This document shows positions 51,060 to 63,301 of a stretch of 64,000 nucleotides of DNA, piece by piece. Under the pieces are notes generated by a model, which was given only the letters and a program-made list of their open reading frames with translations, made no database searches and was not told the DNA's origin. Positions within the stretch are counted from its first letter, which is position 1. Every line of letters starts with the position of its first letter. Both the position numbers and the translations under genes were made by a program. Source of the DNA: Lineus longissimus (taxonomy: Eukaryota; Nemertea; Pilidiophora; Heteronemertea; Lineidae); assembly GCF_910592395.1 (NCBI RefSeq), contig NC_088309.1, forward strand, positions 18,354,599 to 18,418,598. Direction: 5' to 3'.

Positions 51060-52307
51060 ATGGGACTGGATCATCTGAAGTTGATGAGGGGCGTTTACAC
51101 GATCCTAGTCTTTTACATGGTTTTTTTTATTGTAACAGTTCATTACGTAGACGAGAGGTTTAGTGGTGAGACAAGGAGAGAAACATTCGGGGAACAGAAA
51201 AGGATACCGAGAAAGATTAGGCAGTCAACATACGAGCCTTTCGTGAGTGTTACACCCAGGGAACATACAACAGGAAAATCGCTTGAAAGGCCTAATCCAA
51301 GAGCGCGGTGGCAAATAAAACCAATGCGTGAAACATTAAATGTTAAAAGAATGGCCGCCTACCCGGACTTCAGAAACTTTACACGTTTTGCAATCATCAA
51401 TAATTATGATATTGTTCGTAAGATCAATAACGAACGGCTCTGTTCTCCTGATAATGATTCCCGTGATGGTATTTTAGTTTTGGTACTAATTCTAAGCACC
51501 GCAGGAAACTTTGAGAGGAGGCGAAATGTGCGCCTTACGTATAGTCGCATTGGAGGACAGGTCCGACATTTGTTCTTGCTCGGTAAACCTAATACAACCG
51601 AGTTGCAAAAGAGAATAGTTAAAGAAAGTGTTGAGAGCCTTGATATAGTTCAATTTAACTTCACGGACAACTACCGCGACTTGGTAAAGAAAACAATAGG
51701 TGGTTTGCAATGGGCCGTTCGATTCTGTAGGAACACAAAATATGTTTTGAAAACTGATGATGACGTCATGGTGTTTTCAGAGAGACTGGTGCGATTTTTG
51801 AGGCAGGTCAAAGAAGAGTTTCTCTACAGTGGGCGTGTGGTGTCCGGGCCTGCCTACCGAGATAACACAAGTAAATGGTTTGTAAGCGAAGAAGATTACC
51901 CATTTAGCAGTTACCCACAATACGCCGAGGGCTACGGTGTCCTGATGTCATTTCCGGTTGTCGAGAAATTTACCGACGCAGCTAGGCGAGTGCCGTTCAT
52001 ACCAGTTGAAGACGCCTATATTGGTTTGTTGGCAAGGGCAACAGGGATTATTCCGAGATGTAACACTGCCCTTGCTCGTGGGAATCTTAATCTGGGTAGC
52101 TATGTTCATTGCAGTTACAGAAATCTCATGGTTTTGGAGATTAAACGCGTTACAGGGGAGAAGTATTTAGAAACGTGGAGGAAGTATGCGCAGAATAATG
52201 ACAGTAGCTGTATCAATACTACCGTGCCAATTGCATTCGTAAGAAAGTGCAATACATTTGGGCATCCTCTCAATATTAGCCTTGAAATAAAAGATCAAAA
52301 ACGGTGA
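51060..52307 (+). CDS. Beta-1,3-galactosyltransferase-like glycosyltransferase (GT31), single exon
   Basis: Intronless frame of 415 residues from ATG 51060 to TGA 52307. It is a type II Golgi membrane protein by layout: a short basic N-terminus, one membrane segment (VYTILVFYMVFFIVTVHYV, ~12-31), a ~100-residue stem, then the catalytic domain. GT31 motifs: RRRNVRLTYSRIGG (family usually R-x-x-R-x-TW), HLFLLGKP, LDIVQFNFTDNYRDLVKKT, LKTDDDVMVF (DxD metal site), YPQYAEGYGVLMSF and VEDAYIGLLARATG. The family moves galactose or N-acetylglucosamine from UDP-sugar to glycans in a beta-1,3 linkage. The exact acceptor and paralogue cannot be told. A second in-frame start is not needed. Single-exon structure is common for B3GALT genes. 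Confidence 0.87.
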   Translation: MGLDHLKLMRGVYTILVFYMVFFIVTVHYVDERFSGETRRETFGEQKRIPRKIRQSTYEPFVSVTPREHTTGKSLERPNPRARWQIKPMRETLNVKRMAAYPDFRNFTRFAIINNYDIVRKINNERLCSPDNDSRDGILVLVLILSTAGNFERRRNVRLTYSRIGGQVRHLFLLGKPNTTELQKRIVKESVESLDIVQFNFTDNYRDLVKKTIGGLQWAVRFCRNTKYVLKTDDDVMVFSERLVRFLRQVKEEFLYSGRVVSGPAYRDNTSKWFVSEEDYPFSSYPQYAEGYGVLMSFPVVEKFTDAARRVPFIPVEDAYIGLLARATGIIPRCNTALARGNLNLGSYVHCSYRNLMVLEIKRVTGEKYLETWRKYAQNNDSSCINTTVPIAFVRKCNTFGHPLNISLEIKDQKR

Positions 52308-52504
52308 AACGTGTATATAGGAACTCCGCTTTGATTACATGCTGAACTTCCAGCGGTTTTTCTTCCGTAGCCTCCGTCGTGCGTGTTGTCAGGAAGCTGA
52401 TCGAGCAATGTCAAATCATTGAGAGTCATGACGCTTTGATTACGAAAAGTGATATTTGATCTGAGTGTTTCAACTTCTTAGTACATGTATTTCCCTCATT
52501 TATA

Positions 52505-54300
52505 TTATTATTATAGTTCTTTATTCGTACTAACAAGTACAATCAAAAGGTGCAAGTGCAGATACAAAGTGATGTGCTACAACAAAATAGAACAGAACAA
52601 GACAAAATTGTCTTTACACCTTTATATTTACCCGACCCCACACACAGATCAGCTAAGATAAACTCAATCTCTTCCTTCTCTAGAATTTCAAAGTTCCTTT
52701 CTTCCTTCATAATGACCAAGTCTCTTATAACACCCGCATTGTCCTTGACTGACTGATCTACATTTTCAAGTCGTCTTACATCTACATTACATACGTCATC
52801 TCTACAACAGTTCGCTTTCTCACTTAGTATTGCAATGTTTTTTGATACCGTAGATCTACTACCCTCGAGTGCCAACTGGCCACATCTCCTAACAAGCTCG
52901 TTTCCGCTATTTAGAACCGAGTACATGAATTTAACCAAGCGTGCGTACAGCTGTATGTCAAATGGTGTATCAACACAGATCAGAGGAAGCAGGTTCCTGT
53001 GGGTCGTATATGGCAAATTAAAAATTTTTCGGACACATTTCCGCCACGCTACACACCCTTTTTCTAGTTTCCTAGGAGTGAAGTCCCATAAGACACAGCC
53101 ATACAGGGCCATTGCAAATGACTTGAAGAGCTTGTATTTGATATGAGAGAAACAATGACCAAACACAGATATTAAATTGTTACTACGAGAGTAAATCATA
53201 GCCACAGAACTATCTAAATTTCTCTCTAATGAATCAGTACCAATGAAGTGTCCAAGATGAATCGCATTTTCGCTAACAACGATATTCTGCCCCGACCATT
53301 GCATTGGAAGGTGGTCGCGCAGTACACCATCTGCACTAAAGTATAGAAGCTGGCTCTTTTCAGGGTTAAAGATCACATTATAATCAGTCGAAAAAACACT
53401 ACATTCACACAGTAGTTTCCGTAACCCGTACCTAGTCGGCGCTAGGATGACAATGTCATCCGCGTATGCTAAAACACCCATAAGCATCGAACCAATGTAA
53501 CACCCAAAACCGACACTTTTAAGTCTCTCTAACAGCTCATCAATGTACATACAAAAAAGTATAGGGGAGAGAACTCCGCCCTGTTTCACACCATTTCTCA
53601 CTCCAAATGTGGCACTCTTTTTTCCACTCCATGACACGCCTGCATTTTGTTCCGTGTATAACACCGCCAGAAATCTCGCAACTAGAGGGCAGCACCCTTT
53701 TTTTAACAAAAGTTTGAAAAGTTTGATATGGTTCACCCTGTCGAATGCCTTGGATGCATCAAGTAGCATAGTACACACCCCAGACCCTCTGTTTCTGTAA
53801 TACTGTATTGTTTCGTTCAATACGAAGGTACATTGAGTAGTGGACATTTTCTTTTTGAAACCAAACTGCATGCTACTGGATGAGAACATGTCTTTGTATT
53901 TTACAAGCAGAATATTGTCTAGTACCTTTTCTAAAATGCTGCTCAGAGCAATCCCTCTGTAGTTGTCTGAGTTACACAGTGATTTACGTTTATCTTTTGA
54001 AATTGGCAATATCATGGACTCTTTCATACGCAAAGGTACATAAGCATGAACAATCATTGCGCTGAAAAGTATGGCCAGTTTCTCCTTAAGTGAATCATTA
54101 CTGTTGATAAAATGGTCCGTATAAAGAGAATGATCACCCCCATGCTTCCCTTTATTCAGAAGCACTACTAATGTAGAAAAGGGGTGATCGCTTCTCTGTG
54201 CGACATGTTGCAAGTTTGTGTCTGTCATTCCTTTGTCAAAGTAAGGGTAAACAACAGGCCTTGACGAACCACGCCTTAGGCCGGCCAGATAATTTTAGCG
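52505..54300 (-). mobile_element. 5'-truncated non-LTR retrotransposon (CR1/Jockey-like LINE) with open RT frame
   Basis: The minus-strand frame is open from about 54293 to TGA at 52543 (561 codons from its first ATG at 54228). RT motifs in order: ILPISKDKRKS, NYRGIALSSILEKVLD, MQFGFKKKMSTTQC, MLLDASKAFDRVNH (motif A), GVKQGGVLSPILF (B), LAYADDIVILA (C, YADD) and LGHFIG. The endonuclease domain is absent, so the copy is truncated at its 5' end. The 3' part is short and ends in AATAAAGAACTATAATAATA, a microsatellite-like tail. With no stop in the RT it looks young. No target duplication was identified. Confidence 0.93.
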
Positions 54301-56111
54301 CTTAAAAACGCCGTACATGTTTGTTACAACTTGTACAGATATACTATGTATAATGGCAATCTCAGTACATGTACGAAACGATTACAAGTTCATTTGTACA
54401 GTGCAAAGTCTGGTGAACAGTTTTATCTGTAAATGCTCTTGTAAAATTTAAATCTATCTTTGTGAGAAATGAAATAAAAATATTTGTGGGGAAAGATTAA
54501 AACTTAGTATAATCTTATTTTATGTTTCATAATTTGCCATATTGCTATAATTGTCCATAACTTAAACTCATCTTGCATGTATTCCCCGATAAAATGTGTG
54601 TTGGCTTTCGATTTTCTTCTTGACCGTAAACCATCTCAGCATCAGAAGGTGCGTTGCAGGTTTAAAACTGAACCATCGAAGCCACATTTGTACATGTACA
54701 TCCACATTGTATACTCATTCTTAGATATTTTCAAGTCATAGGGCAGCGTGATCACTGTAACTACAGGCGGCCGAATATATCTTGACAAGTTTTGCATCGA
54801 AAATAACACAAGTTAGGTAGACTCCGAAGACATTCCAACGACGTACATGTACATGTATAGGTGTACACACGACGGAGTGAGATATGCGTCTACAGGATGC
54901 CTTGAAATACATGACAACTCGAAAGTATTTAATAGCATCCCGCGAAGTTACTATTTATAGCTCACAAGGTCATTTGCATAAGATATTGATGACGTTTTAG
55001 TCACGTGACAGTCGGACATCGACACTTATTTCTACGCATTTGAGCTTATTTCAAAGTCAATCATCTTTGACCCTGCATTGTTTTTAGCATGAATGATACC
55101 ATAGAGTCAGAGAGAGAAATATTCAGAACAATTATGTAGTATTTCCAACACTCGGACATGTGCCAGATTGAATCTAACTGCCCTAGTTAGAAAGCCTGAA
55201 TCCATTACGAAACCGCATGTTTGTCCGACATTGTCTGTAATTCAGCGATGGGGAAATAGAGGGCAGCAGCTGCAGTGACGTCATCTTCGCGGAATGCTAT
55301 TTCGTCATCAGTGTTGTGTTACCTGACGTTGCTATTTCGTTGTCCTTTATGTTCAGGCAATGGATCGATGTCCTTCAAAAAGCCATCAACAACATTGCTT
55401 TTAAAGAATATAACAAGAACTTGCTTTATTATCAGCAATGCCGTCATGATTATAATTACATGATAGATATTTACAAATAGACTATTTACACAGATATCCT
55501 AAACGAAGTTTGAACCTAGTTATATACATGTAAGGGCTGGGCTGGTCAAAACCACGTTAGCTTTAACGGGGTCGTTAATTGTCTTAACGTGAAAAGTTCT
55601 AATGTAACTGAAAGATGTATCGTATTTATACATACAATACTTAACACTGCGCTTTTTCCATATACCAAGCCGTGTATGTACGCAACAGGCTAATAATAAT
55701 CTCGTTTATTCTTGACATCACAAAGAAGTGACATATCATTTATTTGTTTATTATAGTGTCATCTGTTACATAGGTACAGCCAGCCTAGTATAGGCTTATA
55801 AACACTACATACATGAACGATAATCAATTTGGTTGGTGAAGTGTCGCGGGAGCGAGCGTTTTCTGTTACAGCGACCTGCAATTATAGCTGCGATGGGCGA
55901 TAGAATATTTTTGGTTGCATGCGACTATAATCGCAGGTTGTAGCGACAAAGGTCCCTCGTTTGTGGGCGGGGGGAGGGGCAAACATAGTGTTCTAAAATA
56001 ATTCTCAGGAACATTCTGCCTAATGCAACTACCGAGCAGCGGGCAACTAATCACTGTCTGATCCAATACGTTTCCGGTTTTAAGGCCTATCGACCCCAAT
56101 GGTAGCTGTTA
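54301..56111. other. Intergenic stretch, no supported gene
   Basis: AT-rich sequence with several TACATGTACATGTA words (for example ~54690, 54845). No exon or transposon end is recognised. Confidence 0.6.
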
Positions 56112-56552
56112 AGCCCGCAGCACACTAGCCGCCAACTTTGGCGACAGGAAGCGTTCGGCTGACGCCTCTCAACGCCGAAGTTGGCGGCCAGTGGATCCCG
56201 GTCAGAGCACTACTGCCGAGAATCGGCGTCCAGTAGCGTCTTTTCCGCAACTTTAGGCTGCCATTTTGAAATCATGTGACATCAAGACGCATAGTGATTT
56301 GCCATAGCCTCGCCGCCGACGCCAATTCAGGCGGCAATCCGTAGCACACCTGGCTTCTTCTTGCGTTCAATTGCGGCGACACGCGTCAAAAATCAAACAT
56401 GTTAGATATTTGGCGTTTAGTTGCGGCAAGTGGCGGCAAGTCGCGTTCGCCGACGTCGTTCGTAGCAGACTTGGGATTTTTCAGGCGTTCAGGACTCTTG
56501 CGGCAAAAAACCCATGTGAACGCCGAAGTTGGCGGCTAGTGTGCTGCGGACT
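56112..56552. mobile_element. PIF/Harbinger-like MITE
   Basis: Terminal inverted repeats AGCCCGCAGCACACTAGCCG (left) and the complement of AGTCCGCAGCACACTAGCCG (right) extend to GCCAACTT. Both sides are flanked by TTA (56109-56111, 56553-56555), the 3-bp target of Harbinger elements. Related GGCGGC-rich words recur inside. No coding frame. Confidence 0.78.
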
Positions 56553-59537
56553 TTAGGTGGCAGGTCATTTGCCCTGAACCCTTTGATAAGACAATACAAC
56601 AGTAGGAATTTAGGCCTCGGTGCAAGTGGGCTTTGTTTAATGACAATAGATCGTGTATTGGGCTATAGGTATAAGTAATGGCGTAATGTCATTTTAGCCT
56701 GAATCTTTCAGTCCGTTAAAGCAAAACTTGAACGATAACATGCGTTTAAAACGTTCGGAATGCATTGGTTTTTTTCCATTCACCCTTTCCTACATTGCTG
56801 TATGAAAATTTCCTTTAAGTACGAGTGCTTCCTCATGTCCTCCTTTAAATGTACAAATGTAGATATTGAGTTGAGAGCTGAGACTCAACAAGGACTGCAG
56901 AATGATGTATTGCCTGAGACATGAAGTCGTTTGATAACAAAATACAAGCATATCATTAATGCGACTTCATTCTGAAAACAACTTTGAGTACTATTTTTTT
57001 GTTGGGTGCTGACGAAATCGCCGTTTTACTGCAACAGAAACATTTGAAATTTCTTTGAATCTAAATAAATGATGATACATGATTGAAAATCTCTGACCCT
57101 TGCTAAAGCTTGTCAGGTCCAATAATGCATGACCCAGTAGTCTAAACGTACATTGTAGAGATACTCTAAAATCGCCAATATAGACAAAATTCATGTCATT
57201 TTTGAGAAGATTCTGGAAAGAATTTACTCGACGTAAAGGGTACTATGATTAACAAATCCGACTATAACATAAATTAAATGATATTGGTCTGATCCAACTA
57301 GCTGGCTTTGAGAAACAATCTTGTCTGAAATTCACGCATTTGATGCTACATCGGCGGATTTAAAAGGACTCTATTGGCAGCAGCTAGGCTGGTAAGATAA
57401 AAATACACGAAAGGCGACTCTCCCATCTCACAGTATGTCAAATCTATTCACGTTTGTGCGAGGGATATTTTTGGTGCTGATTGAAACATGAACCGGTGCC
57501 GTTTCTTTGCAAGATGGCCAATTTAACCTCCTTGCTGCTGCCTATAGTCCCCCTTTAAGACAATTACATGGGTGCACAGGATCGACGAGATTTGACATGA
57601 TTGAAATGGAGCATGATGTGGTTCTTCTTTCATCTGACAGGATATGGCTGATGATGTAATGTACCTGTATTTTACCGGTAGCATGCAAGTACATGTATAG
57701 ATTATACGGCTTCTTTCATTTTTATACCGTCTATATATTGAGGACACACATTTTTTAAAAATTAGTACAGTAACATATTTTGTTAGCGCAGAATATTTAG
57801 TATTGTGTTTATAGATTAAATGATTCAGGCAAGAGTAGTCCGGAATGTTTAACCGATAATGAATTTATTGATTCATTTATCAAAGGCCCCCTACATTCAG
57901 AATTGGAACTAAGTGATAATCTTTCTGAAAAATAGCTGGTTGAACATTCTTTTCCAATCTTTATTTAGTGAGGATGAGTGAATTAGGAATGAAGAACACC
58001 TTCTCGGTAGGATGCAGACGTGTTCAGATGGAAATCAATGAAATGAGTGAATTGACATCGATATAACAGGAATTTTAAACAATTCTTGTGTTCGTCTTCT
58101 TTTGTGGCAGTTTGAGACATATTCATGGTGAAGCAGTCGTTCAAACTTTTACCGTCAGGAAGGGGATAGATTCCCATACACATAACAGTCGGATATGGAT
58201 GTCCACACACATATCATTCGCCATTTTGAATTATCACGGTCATTTTTAATTATTCCATCACAGAAGATTTAACCAGTGTAAACTCGGTTGACTTGTACGT
58301 ATGTTTAGATATCCAGATACCAGATTGTTTGTATGGAAATCTATCCCCTTCCAGACTGATAAAGGAGCGAATCGCATAGGCCACGATCAACATTACCTCC
58401 GGTCTGACTGCAATGTGCGGAGTTGATGACCACATGCTCATTCGATTTTCTTTCTCTTTCTGTGGATCGGAAAAGAAGGAGCTCTGTTGCTAGTGATTCT
58501 CTAAAATTGCATTTGCATGTGTACGGTTCCCTCCGTAAACAAAATTACAAATTTCGATATTGGATGATTGTGAACCAGGAGAGAATGACCGTGATATAAA
58601 GTGATGATGAAATGATTTTTAACGAATTATGATAAAATTAAAATTTTATTGATGTTTTTGCCTCGTGGCTTTACCATATATCCACTGGAACACGATTTCA
58701 GCCATTCTCCAGCCTCGAAGAATCAGCTTTGGTCAAGGTAAATCGTTGGACCGACAATTGTTAGCTTCCTAAGAGGAAACAGGATGACTGCAACAGATGA
58801 TGATTCTAATTCTGATAATGATGATGATGATGATGATGGTGAAGATTAATGATAAAGATGATGATTGGTGATGAAGAAGATGATGATGATGAAGACGAAG
58901 AGGAATGATGAATGATTCGATGGTCATGACTGCTACTTAAACGACTCTACGACTAAAATTTCCAGTCGGGGGCGAAGTTGGTTGGTGGGGGGGGGGGGGG
59001 GGGGGGAGTACCCCTAGAAGTCACCAAAAACAAGGCAGCGGAAGTTCGAACACGACGACTGGATCTTTGTTTCAAACCATACAGTAGATATCAGCCAGAA
59101 TGCATCTTCGGTGGCCGATAGGAATAGTATTCTTCTAAGTGAAGTACATAAACAGCAACCCAGAAGTCATGGCAGACGTTATCTTAATCTCTGTCACTTT
59201 TAAACATTCCTGTTGCTCAATTTAAGTTTAGGCTTGGACAGTATGGTTATGGGGTAAGCATTCAGCTCGTCGTTCCAATAACTGAATTCATCAAGTCCCT
59301 TACACCCCCCCCCCTCCCCGCCTCCGATGAATGACTTCGCCCTTACCCCTAAAGACACTGATACGCTCCTAGCCAGAGAATAAGGAATAAGTAATAAGAA
59401 AACTGTAGCCAATTTCGCTCCTGATCTGGAAGGTGATTCTCCCTGTCTCCAGAATTGCTACAGATAATGGAGAGATGGCGACGCTGCAGCTGCTAGGTTT
59501 CGCAGCAAACATTCTGATGCTGTGTGTCTATAAGCTA
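56553..59537. other. Intergenic stretch, no supported gene
   Basis: It contains a GAT/ATGATG microsatellite (~58790-58918), a long G-run (~58984-59007) and a C-run near 59305. No protein-like frame, RNA gene or transposon end is recognised. Confidence 0.6.
58790..58918. repeat. GAT/ATGATG microsatellite
   Basis: Imperfect GAT triplets (GATAATGATGATGATGATGA and relatives) run for ~130 bp. Confidence 0.9.
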
Positions 59538-59808
59538 CACTATTGGAGGCTTTTTCCAACTTCTTAACGGTTTCTCGAGCATTTTCCTGATTTATCCGAC
59601 AAAGGTCAAAACACCTCATTAACCCCAATGTCCTAATGTCCTATTTTGGGAAGCCCTACTATTTTTTCACAGGTTTTCTAGACATCCGACCTTTCAGGGA
59701 AAATATCGGACAATGTCGGACTTTTGTCGGATAAATCAGGAAAAAGTTATAGAAAGCGTTTTAATATTGATATTCTTAGAAAAAGTCGGAAAAAGCCTCC
59801 TACCAGTG
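59538..59808. mobile_element. CACTA-type foldback MITE, copy 2
   Basis: It starts CACTATTGGAGGCTTTTTCC and ends in the complement of CACTGGTAGGAGGCTTTTTC. CTA flanks both sides (59535-59537, 59809-59811), a 3-bp duplication as expected for CACTA/EnSpm elements. The interior shares TGATTTATCCGACAAA and the CATCCGACCTTTCAGGGAAA segment with 34932-35344. Confidence 0.8.
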
Positions 59809-61681
59809 CTAGCTGGACGAAGAACAAAGTGCGAAGGTCTAACGTACAATCAATTTCTGCGCGAATTCACCCGCGACACTGATAAATTGACATTCTAAAA
59901 GGCCTTGGTCACAGTATATCATTGTTTCTAATACAAAATACATTACGCCTCGTTTTGATCGGAGCGGTCTTGGTATCGTAACCAATGACCGCCTGGGTAG
60001 GTATAAAATTCTGAATTTTAGCAGACGAATTATTTTCACCAAGAAGCAACGACTCAGCCCCACAAAACAATGTCAAGAACACGAGATTCTGAAGTATTCC
60101 CCGATATTGGGATTTGTGAAGTAGGGAGGATACCTCAAATTACGTCCAAAACCCTCGGCGAAGCGCCTCGGGTTTTGGACTGCATTTTCGGTCTACCCGA
60201 GCGGTCTTGATTATACAACCAATGACCGCCAGCTCGGTATTAATTCCTTAATTATTAGCCCGAGGAATAGAGCTTTTTTTTAAATCGTCGTCTTTAAAAT
60301 ACGCTTACATCATTATGGACTTTCATAACCGTACTTCGTTCGTGAGGGTTAACGAGACCTATCGGTCCAATTAATTTGATTGCTAACATGTCATTAAGTG
60401 CATGTCACAGTTCGATGTATTGTCAGAAAGTCATTGACACCGTTCGGGGCAAATACAGCTGATGTTGACAAAACTACATGTACAAGTATTAGCACAAAGA
60501 GGCCCGAGCCCTGTATTGGACACCGTGTACATTACATGTACATTGCTGTTCAAAGGTTTGGGTAAAAAAGTACTCCAAGGGCCAATCGATCCTCACCAAT
60601 TTTGTATGTGGTAAGAAGAATTCTTTACCAATATCATGATAAAATTTGACATGATTCCAATACCAAATGCCTGAGAAAAAAATGACTCACTCGTGTTGAT
60701 AAGGCCCTATCAAAATATGAGTTCTCAACTGACCAGTGAGACCACAATCTTAAATATATTGTAAAAAAGCATATTTCTTTGACGGCCTGACTCTAATTCC
60801 ACTTTGATCCATCCCAGCCATGTATTTACTACAACTTGACATTTGAATAAGCTCTATTTGACTGCCGGTGTAACATCTGTGGTTGTTCCCCATGTGTCAG
60901 TGTTTCCAAACAATAGGCAGCTAGAGAGACCACGACTTTTCAATAGGGGGGATACACAGAAAAACTTGTCAATCTATTTTTGAGCGTTCCCAAACAATGA
61001 GGGGAAACACTCAAAAACAGAAACACTCAAAAACATTACACCGGTCGTGGATGAAAACATGTATCTGACCACCATTGCAAAAAAAACCCGTTTTTGCCTG
61101 CATGAAATACTATATACAGGTACATGTATGCAAGAATGTTTGGAGATATCTGAAGTAAAGGTCTCTATATACATGTACTGTAAACCGTCAAATCTTTGCG
61201 GGCGTTTTATTTTCGCGAATAACTGCGACACGCCAAGGTAAAATAAAGCGAAAATAATTTTGATTGGAGAGACAAAAAGAAAATTTGAAATCAACAAAAA
61301 GGAAATAGCGAAGTGTTTGTTTTTACAGAAATTTTTCTAAATCGCAAAACCTTAATAGGCACAAAATTTCACAATTTACAGTTTTTTAATATCGTATCTC
61401 TCTACGAACACTGTCCATTTCTCAATATCAAATACACTGAAATTTGCAATACTCCCGCTTATCCCTAGAAATGAATTTTATAAAGTAACGGCACTTTTTT
61501 CGCACGATTCCGTCGAAACCGAGTCATCACGACGATCAGAACAGGTCCTCTTTAAGGAACTGAATGGCGTTTCATTTGTCAATTATTCACAACACATTTC
61601 GTCCAGTCAGACAGTTTTCGAAGGCCAGGCAACCAGAATAAAATCACAAAATCAATCACACGAGCCTTCGTTCTATAATGG
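59809..61681. other. Intergenic stretch with a strong hairpin
   Basis: The word GAGCGGTCTT followed by AACCAATGACCGCC occurs twice (~59962 and ~60200). Between them is a hairpin, GTCCAAAACCC pairing with GGGTTTTGGAC at 60144-60180, with a GGCG/CGCC inner stem. Elsewhere no gene is visible. The 3' end of the minus-strand GPCR transcript may lie near the AATAAA words at ~61205-61250. Confidence 0.55.
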
Positions 61682-62028
61682 TCATATGGTATCCACGGCG
61701 TTTATGACGTTGATGCGGTTGAACCTGGGCGATGCGACAATGATCGGGCTCATCCTCATACGAGAACCGGATGCACACGAGCTACACGTAGAATTATCCA
61801 TGTAGAATTTATCGTTGTGGTGATTTGCAGCAGAGGATATCGATTTCACTTTGATGAAGGGCTCATGGCGCCGAAGTGGCTGCCCAGGACCACACGCATC
61901 ATCATAACGTGCTGAATGGTGTCCTTGAGAGCCCTGCAATCTCTCCTCTGAGCTGCTCTTCCTCATTCTCACTCTCGCGCACCAGCAACACCGCCGAAAG
62001 TCCCGTATGAAATTGTTCGTAAACATCC
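61682..62028 (-). CDS. GPCR C-terminal tail exon B (rhodopsin-like family)
   Basis: It begins after CTTCCAG with a one-base carried phase and reads GMFTNNFIRDFRRCCWCARV, then ~95 polar residues to a stop (115 codons with stop). The xMFTxxFxRxFRxCCxC layout matches helix 8 and palmitoylated cysteines that follow the NPxxY motif of class A GPCRs. The seven-helix body must lie on the minus strand further right, beyond or near the window edge; I find no such exon between 62210 and 64000. The receptor type cannot be named. Confidence 0.5.
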
Positions 62029-62063
62029 CTGGAAGAAAAACGTGGAGATGCATGACAGGGTAC

Positions 62064-62203
62064 CTATTCTCCGGCATTATTCCAACGATTCGCCATTTCG
62101 ACGATGACCTCTTTAATTTGCTTCTCGGAGCTACCTGTCATTTGGTCTTTGAGGTTGCAGTACCAGGTCCTGATTTCGCGCCGGAATGTGGTTGTGAACA
62201 TGC
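62064..62203 (-). CDS. GPCR C-terminal tail exon A (alternative to exon B)
   Basis: It begins after TTGTTTCAG with the same phase as exon B and reads GMFTTTFRREIRTWYCNLKD, ending at TAG after 45 codons from the Met. GMFT..FR..R..YC is again a class A helix-8 sequence. Exon B starts only 35 bp downstream. Since exon A has its own stop, the two are best read as alternative terminal exons of one receptor gene, arisen by tandem duplication. Confidence 0.5.
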
Positions 62204-62344
62204 CTGAAACAAAAAGAATAGGAGCCGGTAGGAGCCAGGCCATTTAGGAGGTAAGGACCATGGTGTCGGAAGATCTGGCGCGTGCAACATACATGTATAG
62301 GCCTACATCTTCGGCGTTGGAAGATTAAGAGTTTTTCCTGTGAC

Positions 62345-63301
62345 CAAGGAGGATACCGCGGTGACGTCACGGCTTTTCCAAGATGGCGCTGCATATTGTA
62401 AACAAACTCGATCCACGGCCAAGGGGAAAATCAAGTCATCAAAAAAGTTAGATTTTTCGCATCAAATCAGAGTTATTAGTACTTTTCTGCTATGAAATAA
62501 GTCTTCAGACAATAAGCTATCATTTGAATAATGAAAAGTGCTGTTTTGATGGGGAAAAATAGGGTTTTTTAAACCAAATAGCCGGGCACCGATCTTCCAA
62601 AATTAGCGATGGTTTCAAAACAGTCTCCCAGATATGGGGCAATCTCTTCATTATCATAATGGGATTTGGAGGCATGTTTACAGATTTTACAAGTTCGAGA
62701 CCTGTAGGACCTAAAACTCGCATAGATCCCCATAGATCCCCTCTATTTGTCGAGTTAGCGCCCCTGTAATATCATGCATTTTCGGACATTAGAAGTTAGA
62801 ACGAAATCTTCCTGCGGATATCGCGGTTTCGGTGATGATTTAAGGAGAAATTGACTGTTCTTAGAGTTGTATGGGACAGAAATGAGTTCATACTTCATGA
62901 ATACATGAATATATTATGATATGGGCGGGCTTCTAAGTCAAAACAATAACAAACTCAACTGCATCTCTACTGTATATTGCGTAGTGCATTGCCTAGTGTA
63001 TTTCGTAGTGTATTTTAGCGGAGACATTATTTCCGCACTTTGGCCACGCCAAACGTCTTTTTTTATTCGTGGAAGTTAATCTGCTCAGTAAATTTTATTT
63101 TACACAGGAAGAATCCATACTAGGTATTGCAATATTGCATGTCTATTGGTGTTTTTGTGTACAGGAGCGCACCAGACAGTGAGACGTGGAGATGTGTTCA
63201 GTGCTGCATGGTGCTGTCAGTAGACTGAATCTGATTGGCCATAGCGATCACTAATATGGGTCGGGATCACGTGATGTGACGTCACCGCGGTATCCTCCTT
63301 G
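62345..63301. mobile_element. Non-autonomous Mutator-like DNA transposon with 9-bp target duplication
   Basis: Perfect 26-bp terminal inverted repeats begin CAAGGAGGATACCGCGGTGA and continue CGTCAC. TCCTGTGAC flanks both sides (62336-62344, 63302-63310). A 9-bp duplication points to Mutator-like elements. The 957-bp interior has no coding frame of note, so it is non-autonomous. It lies just 5' of the GPCR tail exons, probably in an intron. Confidence 0.88.
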
